Notes under the pieces: generated by a model
Told to the model about the DNA's origin: nothing
Databases searched by the model: none
Seen by the model: the letters and a program-made list of their open reading frames with translations, nothing else
Translations under genes and position numbers: made by a program
In this document: piece by piece, positions 1-6,145 of the stretch
Position numbering within the stretch: position 1 is the stretch's first letter
How the letters are laid out: every line of letters begins with the position of its first letter
Origin: Nitrososphaerota archaeon
GTDB taxonomy: Archaea; Thermoproteota; Nitrososphaeria; Nitrososphaerales; Nitrosopumilaceae
Direction of reading: 5' to 3'
Length of the DNA stretch: 10,649 bases
Assembly (NCBI GenBank): GCA_028867395.1
Contig: JAGWGO010000028.1
Coordinates: forward strand, 1-10,649

Positions 1-1095
1 TGGCGGGTTACTTGCCGTGCTTGAATTTGTAGTAGGTTGAGTTATTTGAGGCGACGGTGAACCCAGTGTAAGTGCTAATTCATCATCTGTCACAGATGAT
101 GTTGTTCCAAAAAGGTAAATCCCGGTGATTTGTTGTCCAGAGACTGGATCGAAAACCCAGCCGGCTTTGCTAAGATCAGTTGGTATACCTTGATCATTTG
201 TAGGAACTATGTTGCCACCATGACTAGTTATCGCAGAATCATTATTTGATAATATTGAAATCTGAAATATGGAATTGAGCGGGAAGAAGCCACCGTTAAA
301 ATAAGATGATCTGTTGAGTTGACTAACTCCAAAATAATCAAGCGGTCTAATTGTTGTAACTTGTCCCTTGATTGGCATATGGGTAGACACTTGTAATTGG
401 TATAATGATTGATTATTGGTTGTAGTAGGTGTTATGGCAAAAGTTACAGTAGAATTTGCTGAATCGGCCATCTTTTTTGCAACATCATAAAAACCACCCG
501 CGCTTCGTATCTGAGTTGGTAAGAGTATAGATGTTAACTGGTCAAATAGATATGATGACTTTAGCTGTGGTGCGGTATAAACCACAGAAATTGTTCTGTT
601 GCCTACTAATGCACCCGAAGTCCCTAATGCATTGCTTAGCTCACCTTTTGGTTGGACGTAGACTGACCAAAATGAAGCATTTAACAAAAATGCCTTGTCG
701 GTGTCATTGATAAGAGTATCTCCAATTGCACGTGCGGTGGTTTGTATTTTTGTAATGTTGTAGGTCTCTATTAATGACGGGTTGTAAATGGTTATGACGA
801 TACAAGTTTGATCGTTAACTCCTTCAACACATGGATTTGCATTAGTTATAGCAATAGAAGTAACGTTAGCAGCGTTGGAAATTTTTTGATCTAGTGACGT
901 GGGTACTCGCATCTCAAGAGGGCTTGTGCTACTCATTGTGATGAATGCTGTAGTTTGGTTTTGTATTTTCTTATCAACAAGAATTTGCGCGGTTTCTCGA
1001 TATGTTGCAAGTTGAGGTTGTTGTGCATATGCAATCGAAAATGTACTGCCTAAAATTGTAAAAATTAGTAGCAATGCAACGATTACAGATTTCAT
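1..1095 (-). CDS. Secreted, glycosylation-site-rich protein of unknown function (3' end cut by window edge)
   Basis: The reverse strand is open for 365 codons from an ATG at 1095 to the window edge with no stop, so the C-terminus is missing. I do not recognise the family. Residues 1-24 form a classic signal peptide (Lys2, hydrophobic core, AYA before Gln25), so the protein is exported. The mature part is rich in Ser, Thr and Asn and carries about eleven N-x-S/T sequons (N46, 77, 113, 130, 139, 166, 214, 228, 261, 285, 357), as expected for an N-glycosylated archaeal surface protein. The only two cysteines, C89 and C98, could form a disulfide. Residues 346-365 are a Ser/Thr/Pro-rich linker, which often precedes a membrane anchor or sorting tail; that would lie outside the window. 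A TATA-like box at 1118-1126 puts transcription at or beside the ATG. The gene follows the 58-residue protein by 32 nt on the same strand. Confidence 0.85.
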   Translation of the reverse strand, partial: MKSVIVALLLIFTILGSTFSIAYAQQPQLATYRETAQILVDKKIQNQTTAFITMSSTSPLEMRVPTSLDQKISNAANVTSIAITNANPCVEGVNDQTCIVITIYNPSLIETYNITKIQTTARAIGDTLINDTDKAFLLNASFWSVYVQPKGELSNALGTSGALVGNRTISVVYTAPQLKSSYLFDQLTSILLPTQIRSAGGFYDVAKKMADSANSTVTFAITPTTTNNQSLYQLQVSTHMPIKGQVTTIRPLDYFGVSQLNRSSYFNGGFFPLNSIFQISILSNNDSAITSHGGNIVPTNDQGIPTDLSKAGWVFDPVSGQQITGIYLFGTTSSVTDDELALTLGSPSPQITQPTTNSSTASNPP

Positions 1096-1117
1096 TTAAT
1101 GCCATTTTTTGACCCGA

Positions 1118-1126
1118 CCTATTAAG
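1118..1126 (-). promoter_or_regulatory. TATA box for the secreted protein gene
   Basis: Read on the minus strand the site is CTTAATAGG, centred about 27 nt before the ATG at 1095. This spacing fits leaderless transcription. It lies just past the stop codon of the upstream 58-residue gene, so the secreted protein may be transcribed on its own. Confidence 0.4.
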
Positions 1127-1127
1127 T

Positions 1128-1304
1128 CTACTCTCGTAACTTTTCTATCTTGACTGCAAACCGCTGAAATGGCTCTTCCTTAAAGTGCTCTTTGCATACC
1201 AACATGGTCTCTTGAGGGTCAGGACCACAATCATAAGTAATCAAATATTCTGGTTCTTTATTGCAACATCTAGGGTATTTCACTTGCGAAGTACTAAGCT
1301 TCAT
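1128..1304 (-). CDS. Small Cys-rich putative zinc-binding protein (58 aa)
   Basis: An ATG at 1304 opens 58 codons ending in TAG at 1130-1128. The protein begins MKLSTSQVKYPRCCNKEPEY. It has C13, C14, C26 and a C37-x2-H40 pair inside the segment LVCKEHFKEEP. The spacing (an N-terminal Cys pair and a later CxxH) suggests one structural zinc site. The CKEHFKE segment closely resembles CKEHYKEW in the 69-residue protein at 5277-5486, which also has N-terminal cysteines, so the two may be distant members of one small family; this is inferred from the motif only. Function unknown. A TATA-like element at 1337-1348 would start the transcript about 12 nt before the ATG. Codon use and the lack of stops look genuine, but homologues were not checked. 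Confidence 0.7.
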   Translation of the reverse strand: MKLSTSQVKYPRCCNKEPEYLITYDCGPDPQETMLVCKEHFKEEPFQRFAVKIEKLRE

Positions 1305-1336
1305 AAAATAAAATAGTTTTAGATCGTCTCCAAATA

Positions 1337-1350
1337 GTTTAAATTATAAT
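1337..1350. promoter_or_regulatory. Near-symmetric TATA element, possibly bidirectional
   Basis: GTTTAAATTATAAT is AT-rich and close to palindromic. On the minus strand it lies about 38 nt from the 58-residue gene's ATG, predicting a short leader. On the plus strand it predicts a start near 1369, just ahead of the two-hairpin element. Confidence 0.35.
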
Positions 1351-1368
1351 CAATCGCTTTATGTATTG

Positions 1369-1433
1369 ACATCGGTTCAAACCGTAGGGGAACATGCCTG
1401 GCAGCTGAGGGCGCTTGGCTGCCAGGCGCTTTT
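1369..1433 (+). ncRNA. Candidate small structured RNA with two hairpins
   Basis: The stretch 1305-1431 holds no gene. Within it are two inverted repeats. CGGT-TCAA-ACCG (1373-1384) is a 4-bp stem closed by four bases, extendable to 5 bp. GCCTGGCAGC (1396-1405) pairs perfectly with GCTGCCAGGC (1418-1427) across a 12-nt loop. The block 1396-1429 is about 76% G+C (26 of 34 bases), sharply above its AT-rich surroundings. On the plus strand a TATA-like element lies about 26 nt before position 1369 and a TTTT run (1430-1433) follows the large hairpin, the layout expected of a short independent RNA of about 65 nt. The alternative is that the large hairpin belongs to the 3' end of the oligoendopeptidase transcript on the minus strand. 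No C/D box, H/ACA or tRNA pattern fits. The start and strand are inferred. Confidence 0.3.
1396..1427. repeat. Perfect 10-bp inverted repeat immediately after the oligoendopeptidase stop
   Basis: The arms 1396-1405 and 1418-1427 are perfectly complementary and mostly G+C. For the minus-strand oligoendopeptidase transcript the hairpin begins 4 nt after the stop codon and is not followed by a T-run, so it may act in 3' end processing or stability rather than termination. On the plus strand it is followed by TTTT. Confidence 0.75.
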
Positions 1434-3204
1434 AATTAATGACCTTTTCAAGTCTCAGAGTTTGATTTTTGATATACTCAAAGCCATCCTGCCAGAACTT
1501 TTCAGATGTTATGTCTATTCCATATTCTTCAAGTAATTCTTCTGGCTTCTTTGATCCTCCTGCTGAAAGAATCTTTACATAGGTAGGTGCAAATGACCTT
1601 CCTTCCCTCTTATATTGTTGAAAGAGAGACAACGATAGCAAATTGCCAAAAGAATATGAATAGCAATAAAACGGTGAGTGGAAAAAGTGAGGAATACAAG
1701 TCCATTCTACTGCAAAATCTGACGATATCGACAGCGAAGTACCAAATTGCTCTTTCAAAGTTTTCATGTATTGGCAAGATATGTCTTGTACCGTTGCGCC
1801 CTCCCCTATCTTTTGGTGTGCGTTTATCTCGAAGACTGTAAAGTATGCTTGTCTTCCCACAGTGGCATAAAGATCATCTATGTGATCAACGAGGATAGAT
1901 TGTTGTTCCTCTTCTGACACTTGGTTTAAGATTCTGTCAAACAGCAACATCTCAGAAAACGTAGACGCAGTTTCAGCAAGCGGCAGAGGGGCCTCTTGTA
2001 TGAAAATGGATTTGTCTGAAGCTGCCATGCTGTGAATTGCATGTCCTAACTCATGAGCCATGGTAAATACATCGCTGATTCTTCCTTTGAAATTTAACAA
2101 AACAAACGGTGTTATCCTAGGAGTTATCGTACTGCAAAACGCGCCGCTTCTTTTTCCCTGTCTTATTTGGGAATCTACGTGATCTCCCACGAAAACTCTT
2201 TTTGCAGATTCGCCAAGATTAGAATTGAAATTGTTGAGAGTTTGCAAAACTAATTTCACTGCATTGTCATATGTGTATCTTTTTTCTTCTTTTTTGTGTA
2301 TTGGACAGTACAAATCGTATCTTCGAAGCTTCTTCATTTTCAAAATCTTGGCCTTTAGCAGAAAAAACTTTCGAAATACTCTTGCATTCTTACTACAGAC
2401 AGAAATGAGTGATTCCACAGTTTTGTCGTCAACATCATTTCCAATATTTCTAACTGATATGGGGGACGCATATCCACGAATCTGAATGCATTCGTCTTTC
2501 CAATTAAGAACAATATTTTGGTAAATCTCTCCAAGTACTCCTTTATTTTTGTCAAATTGGGAGAGTAGTGATTTGTATGCAATTTCCCTTGTTTTTGCTT
2601 TGGGACTTCGTACAAGCTGAGTTAGCTCTTCTCGTGTATAAGTTCGTGTTCTGCCGTCGCTCTTTACAGTAAACTGAAATGCATTGGTGATTTTATCATA
2701 TAATTTCACAAGAGCCGAATGGCCTGTGACATCCAGGGTGTTTATTATCTTCTCTTCAGGTTCTGATAATGAATACTTTGCAAGTGTTCTTTTATGTTTA
2801 AGAAATTCACGAAGGTCGCCTGTGTTCTGCATCAGCCTCTGTGCATTTTGTTCATCAAGTTGCTTTTTCCACCATTGATCAAAAAATAATGTTCGGTTAT
2901 CAATTTCTGAGCCTATTTTTTGCATCTTTGTGAGAAGAGATGTGATTTTGTCAGACTGAGTATCTGATGAATATTCAAGCGAGGCGTATCCTGAAACAAT
3001 GCTAAATCTCTCGATTATGTCTTCCAAGGATTCAAGTATACTAAGGAATTTCTTTTCAGAAATTTTAGGCGAAAGATACTTTCTATTCTTTTCAAATGCC
3101 TTAACTATGGATTCGATATGTTGAATCTTGTTCCTAAATGATTGCGAATCTGGGTCTTTGACAAGCTCATTCAAGTTCCACTTACCTTGCTTGAAAGGGC
3201 GCAT
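1432..3204 (-). CDS. pepF: M3B-family oligoendopeptidase F (zinc metallopeptidase)
   Basis: A 590-residue protein, the usual length for PepF/M3 oligoendopeptidases, cytoplasmic and without a signal peptide. It cleaves short peptides and is expected to act downstream of the proteasome in peptide turnover. The zinc site is clear: HELGH at residues 384-388 gives two His ligands and the catalytic Glu385, and Glu411 in LAETASTFSE is the third ligand at the family's usual distance. A C-terminal Tyr-rich segment (PFYCYSYSFG) matches the PepF substrate-binding loop. The N-terminal half is helical and charged, like the PepF N-terminal domain. The ATG at 3204 is supported by a TATA box centred 27 nt upstream; GAGGTG also lies directly before it, too close to be a normal ribosome site. 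M3B enzymes are widespread in bacteria, so an old bacterial origin is possible but not shown. Confidence 0.95.
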   Translation of the reverse strand: MRPFKQGKWNLNELVKDPDSQSFRNKIQHIESIVKAFEKNRKYLSPKISEKKFLSILESLEDIIERFSIVSGYASLEYSSDTQSDKITSLLTKMQKIGSEIDNRTLFFDQWWKKQLDEQNAQRLMQNTGDLREFLKHKRTLAKYSLSEPEEKIINTLDVTGHSALVKLYDKITNAFQFTVKSDGRTRTYTREELTQLVRSPKAKTREIAYKSLLSQFDKNKGVLGEIYQNIVLNWKDECIQIRGYASPISVRNIGNDVDDKTVESLISVCSKNARVFRKFFLLKAKILKMKKLRRYDLYCPIHKKEEKRYTYDNAVKLVLQTLNNFNSNLGESAKRVFVGDHVDSQIRQGKRSGAFCSTITPRITPFVLLNFKGRISDVFTMAHELGHAIHSMAASDKSIFIQEAPLPLAETASTFSEMLLFDRILNQVSEEEQQSILVDHIDDLYATVGRQAYFTVFEINAHQKIGEGATVQDISCQYMKTLKEQFGTSLSISSDFAVEWTCIPHFFHSPFYCYSYSFGNLLSLSLFQQYKREGRSFAPTYVKILSAGGSKKPEELLEEYGIDITSEKFWQDGFEYIKNQTLRLEKVIN

Positions 3205-3226
3205 TCACCTCGATTTCTAGTACCTC

Positions 3227-3235
3227 ATTAAAATA
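3227..3235 (-). promoter_or_regulatory. TATA box for the oligoendopeptidase gene
   Basis: TATTTTAAT on the minus strand is centred 27 nt before the ATG at 3204, fitting a leaderless mRNA. It forms half of a divergent promoter region shared with the zinc-finger gene at 3329. Confidence 0.5.
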
Positions 3236-3298
3236 CTCTATGAAAAACTTCTGACAATTTGTAAGGGGTCTTATCAAAAGTGGAAATCCTACGCGCCT

Positions 3299-3308
3299 CT
3301 TATATATC
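3299..3308 (+). promoter_or_regulatory. TATA box for the small zinc-finger gene
   Basis: CTTATATATC is the best TATA box in the window. Its centre is 26 nt from the ATG at 3329 but only 16 nt from the upstream in-frame ATG at 3320, so it favours the later start. Confidence 0.55.
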
Positions 3309-3328
3309 AAAATTGTAATATGAGACTA

Positions 3329-3451
3329 ATGAGCATGACAGCATGGAAATGTTACAGGTGTAACTTGGTTTTCAAAGAAAAATCACATGTCGACATGCAT
3401 AACGAACTTTCACGGCACCACGCGATCAAAGTCAAGATGGTTGTGGCCTGA
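3329..3451 (+). CDS. C2H2-type zinc-finger mini-protein (40 aa)
   Basis: Forty codons from the ATG at 3329 to TGA at 3449-3451. The sequence holds one full C2H2 finger: C8-x2-C11-x12-H24-x5-H30 (H31 could replace H30). The opening WKCYRCNLVFKEKSH and the charged C-terminus are typical of single-finger archaeal proteins; nothing else is encoded. In-frame ATGs also exist at 3320 (43 aa) and 3335 (38 aa); 3329 is preferred because the TATA box at 3299-3308 is 26 nt upstream of it. The role is unknown, perhaps binding nucleic acid or protein. It is divergent from the oligoendopeptidase gene and followed 83 nt later by the deoxyhypusine synthase gene, which has its own TATA box. Confidence 0.75.
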   Translation: MSMTAWKCYRCNLVFKEKSHVDMHNELSRHHAIKVKMVVA

Positions 3452-3503
3452 TACTCTTAGTATCTTTCTAGGAAAAGCAATGTCAGGTTGTCATTGGCAA
3501 GTA

Positions 3504-3512
3504 TTTATTTAA
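3504..3512 (+). promoter_or_regulatory. TATA box for the deoxyhypusine synthase gene
   Basis: TTTATTTAA is centred 27 nt before the GTG at 3535 and supports that non-ATG start as a leaderless one. Confidence 0.5.
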
Positions 3513-3534
3513 CCCAGAAATTGATTACCCGTTC

Positions 3535-4608
3535 GTGGATCCTCATAGTTTTCATGGAAAAGACATACCGCACCTAAAAATCAAACCCAACATGAGTATT
3601 GATGACCTGGTAGAAATTTATGCAAGCACTGGATATAACGCCAGGCAATTAGGCGAGGCTGCAAAACTCTATTGTAAAATGATAGAAGATGACGCCACAA
3701 TTTGTCTTACGATCTCCGGTGCCATGACACCTGTGGGATTTGGGGGTCTCTTTAAGACACTAATCGAGCGAGGATTCATTGACTGGATAGTATCAACTGG
3801 TGCAAACGTGTATCACGAGGATCATTTTGCATGGAATTTGCCCGTAAAGCAAGGACACTTTGAGGTTGATGACATGGTATTGTATGAAAAAGACATTGTG
3901 AGGATAAGAGACATATACATAAAAGGCGAAGAGACACTAAAAGCAGAAGACAAGATAGTTCAGAAGATGTTTTCTGATAATCTTATTGACAAGCCGTTCA
4001 CTACTGCCGAATTTTGTAATGCAATGGGTAAATATTCAAAAGCTCATTCTAAAAATCCGGAGAAAAGCTTTGTGGTAACTGCATACGATTATGATGTACC
4101 TGTATATGTTTCCACTCTGAAAGATTCATCGCTGGCGCTAGATCTTGCTCCTCTGCGACTTGAAAACAAGGCATACAACCTTGATTTTGTACGAGAGATT
4201 ATAGAACAAGCGGCCATAGTTTACAACTCTAAAAAATCTGGTATCGTGGAGATTGGAGGTGGAGTACCAAAAAATACTGCACAGCAAACAGGGCCACTCT
4301 TGGACCAAATACTGGGGCTTGGACATGGTGGTCAAAACTACATAATTCAGATAACAGATGCAAGACCTGATACTGGAGGTCTCTCTGGTGCTACATTGCA
4401 AGAAGGGAAAAGTTGGGGTAAAGTAAAAGACTCACATGAAGATGTAATAATGGTATACACAGATGCGACAATCGCATTTCCTGTTTTGTGCCTCTATGCT
4501 CTTAGCACTGAAAAAGCAAGAAAACCTAAACGTCTTTACAAAAAACTGGACAAATACTATAAAGATCTGACTAGTGCATATTTCAACAATAAAAGAAATA
4601 AAAAGTAA
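3535..4608 (+). CDS. dys: Deoxyhypusine synthase family protein
   Basis: A 357-residue cytoplasmic protein of the deoxyhypusine synthase fold. The family transfers the aminobutyl group of spermidine, with NAD, to a lysine of translation factor aIF5A. The catalytic lysine is K296 in SWGKVK, and E290 ahead of it is also conserved. NAD-binding type glycine motifs appear at GGGVPKN (241-247) and GGLSGAT (281-287), plus TGANVYHEDH near 88-97. Two positions differ from the human enzyme as I align it: the spermidine-contacting His of KHH is Asn247, and the Asp before SGA is Leu283. This pattern is shared with the bacterial and archaeal DHS-like branch, so polyamine or acceptor preference may differ. 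The start is GTG at 3535, supported by the TATA box 27 nt upstream. The gene is convergent with the cupredoxin gene, 21 nt between stops. Confidence 0.9.
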   Translation: MDPHSFHGKDIPHLKIKPNMSIDDLVEIYASTGYNARQLGEAAKLYCKMIEDDATICLTISGAMTPVGFGGLFKTLIERGFIDWIVSTGANVYHEDHFAWNLPVKQGHFEVDDMVLYEKDIVRIRDIYIKGEETLKAEDKIVQKMFSDNLIDKPFTTAEFCNAMGKYSKAHSKNPEKSFVVTAYDYDVPVYVSTLKDSSLALDLAPLRLENKAYNLDFVREIIEQAAIVYNSKKSGIVEIGGGVPKNTAQQTGPLLDQILGLGHGGQNYIIQITDARPDTGGLSGATLQEGKSWGKVKDSHEDVIMVYTDATIAFPVLCLYALSTEKARKPKRLYKKLDKYYKDLTSAYFNNKRNKK

Positions 4609-4622
4609 TAAAAATGAAAAAT
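4591..4622 (-). terminator. T-rich termination tract for the cupredoxin transcript
   Basis: Read on the minus strand, three separate runs of five T (4617-4621, 4610-4614, 4600-4604) follow the cupredoxin stop codon without a strong hairpin, as in archaeal U-tract terminators. The tract overlaps the last codons of the convergent deoxyhypusine synthase gene, whose lysine-rich AAA/AAG tail supplies the run. Confidence 0.5.
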
Positions 4623-4629
4623 AGAAGAT

Positions 4630-5199
4630 CTAGAGTTTTAGGAATCCTCTAGTCTTTGAGGTGAATATGACGACACTAATGATTGCAAATACAAGAACTA
4701 GTGACGCCACTGGACCAAATTCTGGAACCGTCTGATTACCTGAAGAGGTCATGTTAGACATTCCAGTCATGTTGCTACCGCTACTTGTCGCTGGGCTAGA
4801 TGCTCCTGCTGCTCCGACAATTATCTGTCCAGTCATCCATGGATGAACTTGGCAGAAGTAATTGTATGTGCCTGCAGTATTGAATGCGGGACTTGTGTAA
4901 GTCTTACCAGCTGAAATCAAACTGCTGTCAAAGACAGTACCTGTTTGATTGTCTGATGGTTTACCGCTTGTTGCAGTGTGACCAACTGTGTCAGCATTTG
5001 TCCAAGTTACAGTGTCTCCCACGTTGATGTTTAGGGTTTGTGGGTTAAAGCAGCTTGTTGGTGAGCAAGTTCCTTTTGTGTTAGCTGCACCACTGCTAAT
5101 TGTGACTTGTGCATTAGCTGCAAAAGCTGGTTGAGCTACTGCAATTACAGCAACTAGAGCCAAAACGCCAAATAGTACGCCTATTGGTTTTGACTTCAT
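4630..5199 (-). CDS. Exported plastocyanin-like cupredoxin with PEFG-type C-terminal anchor
   Basis: A 189-residue blue copper protein. Residues 1-27 are a signal peptide ending in AFA. The cupredoxin domain spans about 30-132 with all type 1 copper ligands: H74 in VGHTAT, and C116-x2-H119-x2-M122 in YFCQVHPWM. C45 and C50 may form a disulfide. A Ser/Thr/Met linker (about 134-156) leads to VPEFG (158-162), a hydrophobic helix and a Lys/Arg end, the tripartite layout of thaumarchaeal PEFG sorting tails. It should face the outside of the membrane and carry electrons; such proteins are abundant in ammonia oxidisers and are proposed to replace cytochrome c. The open frame extends to a TTG at 5214, but the ATG at 5199 is chosen because the TATA box at 5223-5230 lies 27 nt before it and it gives a normal signal peptide start. 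The redox partner is not shown by the context. Confidence 0.93.
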   Translation of the reverse strand: MKSKPIGVLFGVLALVAVIAVAQPAFAANAQVTISSGAANTKGTCSPTSCFNPQTLNINVGDTVTWTNADTVGHTATSGKPSDNQTGTVFDSSLISAGKTYTSPAFNTAGTYNYFCQVHPWMTGQIIVGAAGASSPATSSGSNMTGMSNMTSSGNQTVPEFGPVASLVLVFAIISVVIFTSKTRGFLKL

Positions 5200-5222
5200 C
5201 GGATTGTCTGACAAATCAGGGC

Positions 5223-5230
5223 ATTATAAA
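5223..5230 (-). promoter_or_regulatory. TATA box for the cupredoxin gene
   Basis: TTTATAAT on the minus strand is centred 27 nt before the ATG at 5199. It decides between that ATG and the upstream in-frame TTG at 5214. Confidence 0.6.
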
Positions 5231-5276
5231 GGCTCTCGTTTTTGACAAATGAATGATACATGTGGATAAGCAATGT

Positions 5277-5486
5277 CTAAAATCTATCATATCTTGCTCT
5301 TTCAACATCACGTTCGTCTTTTGTTGCCTTTTTCCATTCTTTGTAATGCTCTTTACATAATACGGTCTTCTTTCCGCCGGACACGCTTAAACCGGTTCCC
5401 TCAACCTTGGATGTGGTTAATGATCTAACCCCATCCTTGTCGCAACCAATGACGTTACACTTTGCACCCTTTGCTATGATGCCCAT
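5277..5486 (-). CDS. Small CxxH putative zinc-binding protein (69 aa)
   Basis: A 69-residue basic protein starting at an ATG at 5486. It has C10-x4-C15 near the N-terminus and C44-x2-H47 in VLCKEHYKEWKK, together forming a likely single zinc site, followed by a charged helix of Lys, Arg, Asp and Glu (about 48-69). The CKEHYKE segment matches CKEHFKE in the 58-residue protein at 1128-1304. The type looks like a conserved small thaumarchaeal protein, but I do not know its function. A TATA-like box at 5503-5512 gives a transcript starting at or just beside the ATG. It sits upstream of the cupredoxin gene on the same strand, 77 nt away with a separate promoter for the latter, so co-transcription is not required. 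Confidence 0.8.
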   Translation of the reverse strand: MGIIAKGAKCNVIGCDKDGVRSLTTSKVEGTGLSVSGGKKTVLCKEHYKEWKKATKDERDVERARYDRF

Positions 5487-5502
5487 GAGAGCCCTTCTAT
5501 CT

Positions 5503-5512
5503 CATATTATTT
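5503..5512 (-). promoter_or_regulatory. TATA-like box for the 69-residue protein gene
   Basis: AAATAATATG on the minus strand is centred about 21 nt before the ATG at 5486, slightly closer than its neighbours' boxes. Confidence 0.35.
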
Positions 5513-5542
5513 GAGCATTTTTAGCCCCCCAAGGCATAAACG

Positions 5543-5550
5543 CTTTAATC
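5543..5550 (+). promoter_or_regulatory. TATA box for the CDP-alcohol phosphatidyltransferase gene
   Basis: CTTTAATC is centred 26-27 nt before the ATG at 5573, predicting a leaderless mRNA. The divergent box for the 69-residue gene lies about 30 nt away. Confidence 0.45.
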
Positions 5551-5572
5551 TAAAAGAACAATTGAAAGTAAA

Positions 5573-6145
5573 ATGCTTAACAACTTCCGAGAGGGACTCA
5601 AACCTGCCCTACAAAATATGGGTAAAGTATTTGCCTCTACTGGTCTTTCTGCAAACGTTTGGACTGCGGTTGGACTTGGATTTGCTTTTGCATCTGCAAT
5701 AGTTTACGGAATTCATCTGCACTATTCTTTTGTTATTGGTGGCGTGTTGTTGTTGATCTCAGGATTTTTCGATGTGGTGGATGGCCAAGTGGCAAGAGTC
5801 ACAGGAAAGACATCTAAGCGTGGTGCCTTTCTTGATTCGGTTTTTGACAAAATAGCAGAAGTAGCAATATTTCTAGGTGTATTGATTGGCAATTACTCTG
5901 AAGGGTACCTTGTCATGCTAGCAATAACATTGTCCTTGCTTGTAAGTTACACTAGAGCAAGAGCAGAGTCTTTGGGTGTCCAGTTGCAAGGGATTGGCAT
6001 AGGAGAACGAGCTGAGAGATTGTTAGTTATTGCGATAGTGGGCGTGGCCGGTTTTCTTAATTATGCAGTTATCATAGTAATAATAATTGCAGGAATTACT
6101 CTAATTCAAAGAATAGTTGCTACCGCAAAAAAGATAAACGACTAG
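5573..6145 (+). CDS. CDP-alcohol phosphatidyltransferase, probable archaetidylinositol phosphate synthase
   Basis: A 190-residue integral membrane enzyme of normal family length. The full family signature D67-x2-D70-G71-x2-A74-R75-x8-G84-x3-D88-x3-D92 is present; its aspartates bind divalent metal and the CDP-linked substrate. The later segment SYTRARAESLG and GIGERAERL (about 125-150) is the basic motif seen in inositol-phosphate-using members, which points to joining CDP-archaeol with inositol 1-phosphate to make archaetidylinositol phosphate, a polar membrane lipid precursor. About five or six hydrophobic segments are visible, including 31-46, 52-66, 95-124 (two), 150-161 and 163-178. The specific substrate is inferred; other archaetidyl-headgroup transfers remain possible. 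Its TAG stop shares bases with the stop of the opposing S26e gene. Confidence 0.88.
   Translation: MLNNFREGLKPALQNMGKVFASTGLSANVWTAVGLGFAFASAIVYGIHLHYSFVIGGVLLLISGFFDVVDGQVARVTGKTSKRGAFLDSVFDKIAEVAIFLGVLIGNYSEGYLVMLAITLSLLVSYTRARAESLGVQLQGIGIGERAERLLVIAIVGVAGFLNYAVIIVIIIAGITLIQRIVATAKKIND

Noticed and set aside
1373..1384. GGTTCAAACC resembles a tRNA T-arm
   Set aside because: No acceptor, D or anticodon arm fits at the right distance on either strand; it is better read as a short hairpin.
2225..2485. Plus-strand open frame of 86 codons opposite the oligoendopeptidase gene
   Set aside because: It is an antisense shadow of a well-supported gene, with no recognisable motif or promoter; the same holds for frames at 1587, 2684, 8826, 9014 and 9604.
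3201..3211. GAGGTG just before the oligoendopeptidase ATG as a ribosome binding site
   Set aside because: Only one base separates it from the start codon, and the TATA spacing suggests the mRNA begins at the ATG.
5200..5214. Upstream TTG start for the cupredoxin
   Set aside because: The TATA box at 5223-5230 would place transcription after this codon, and the ATG at 5199 gives a normal signal peptide.
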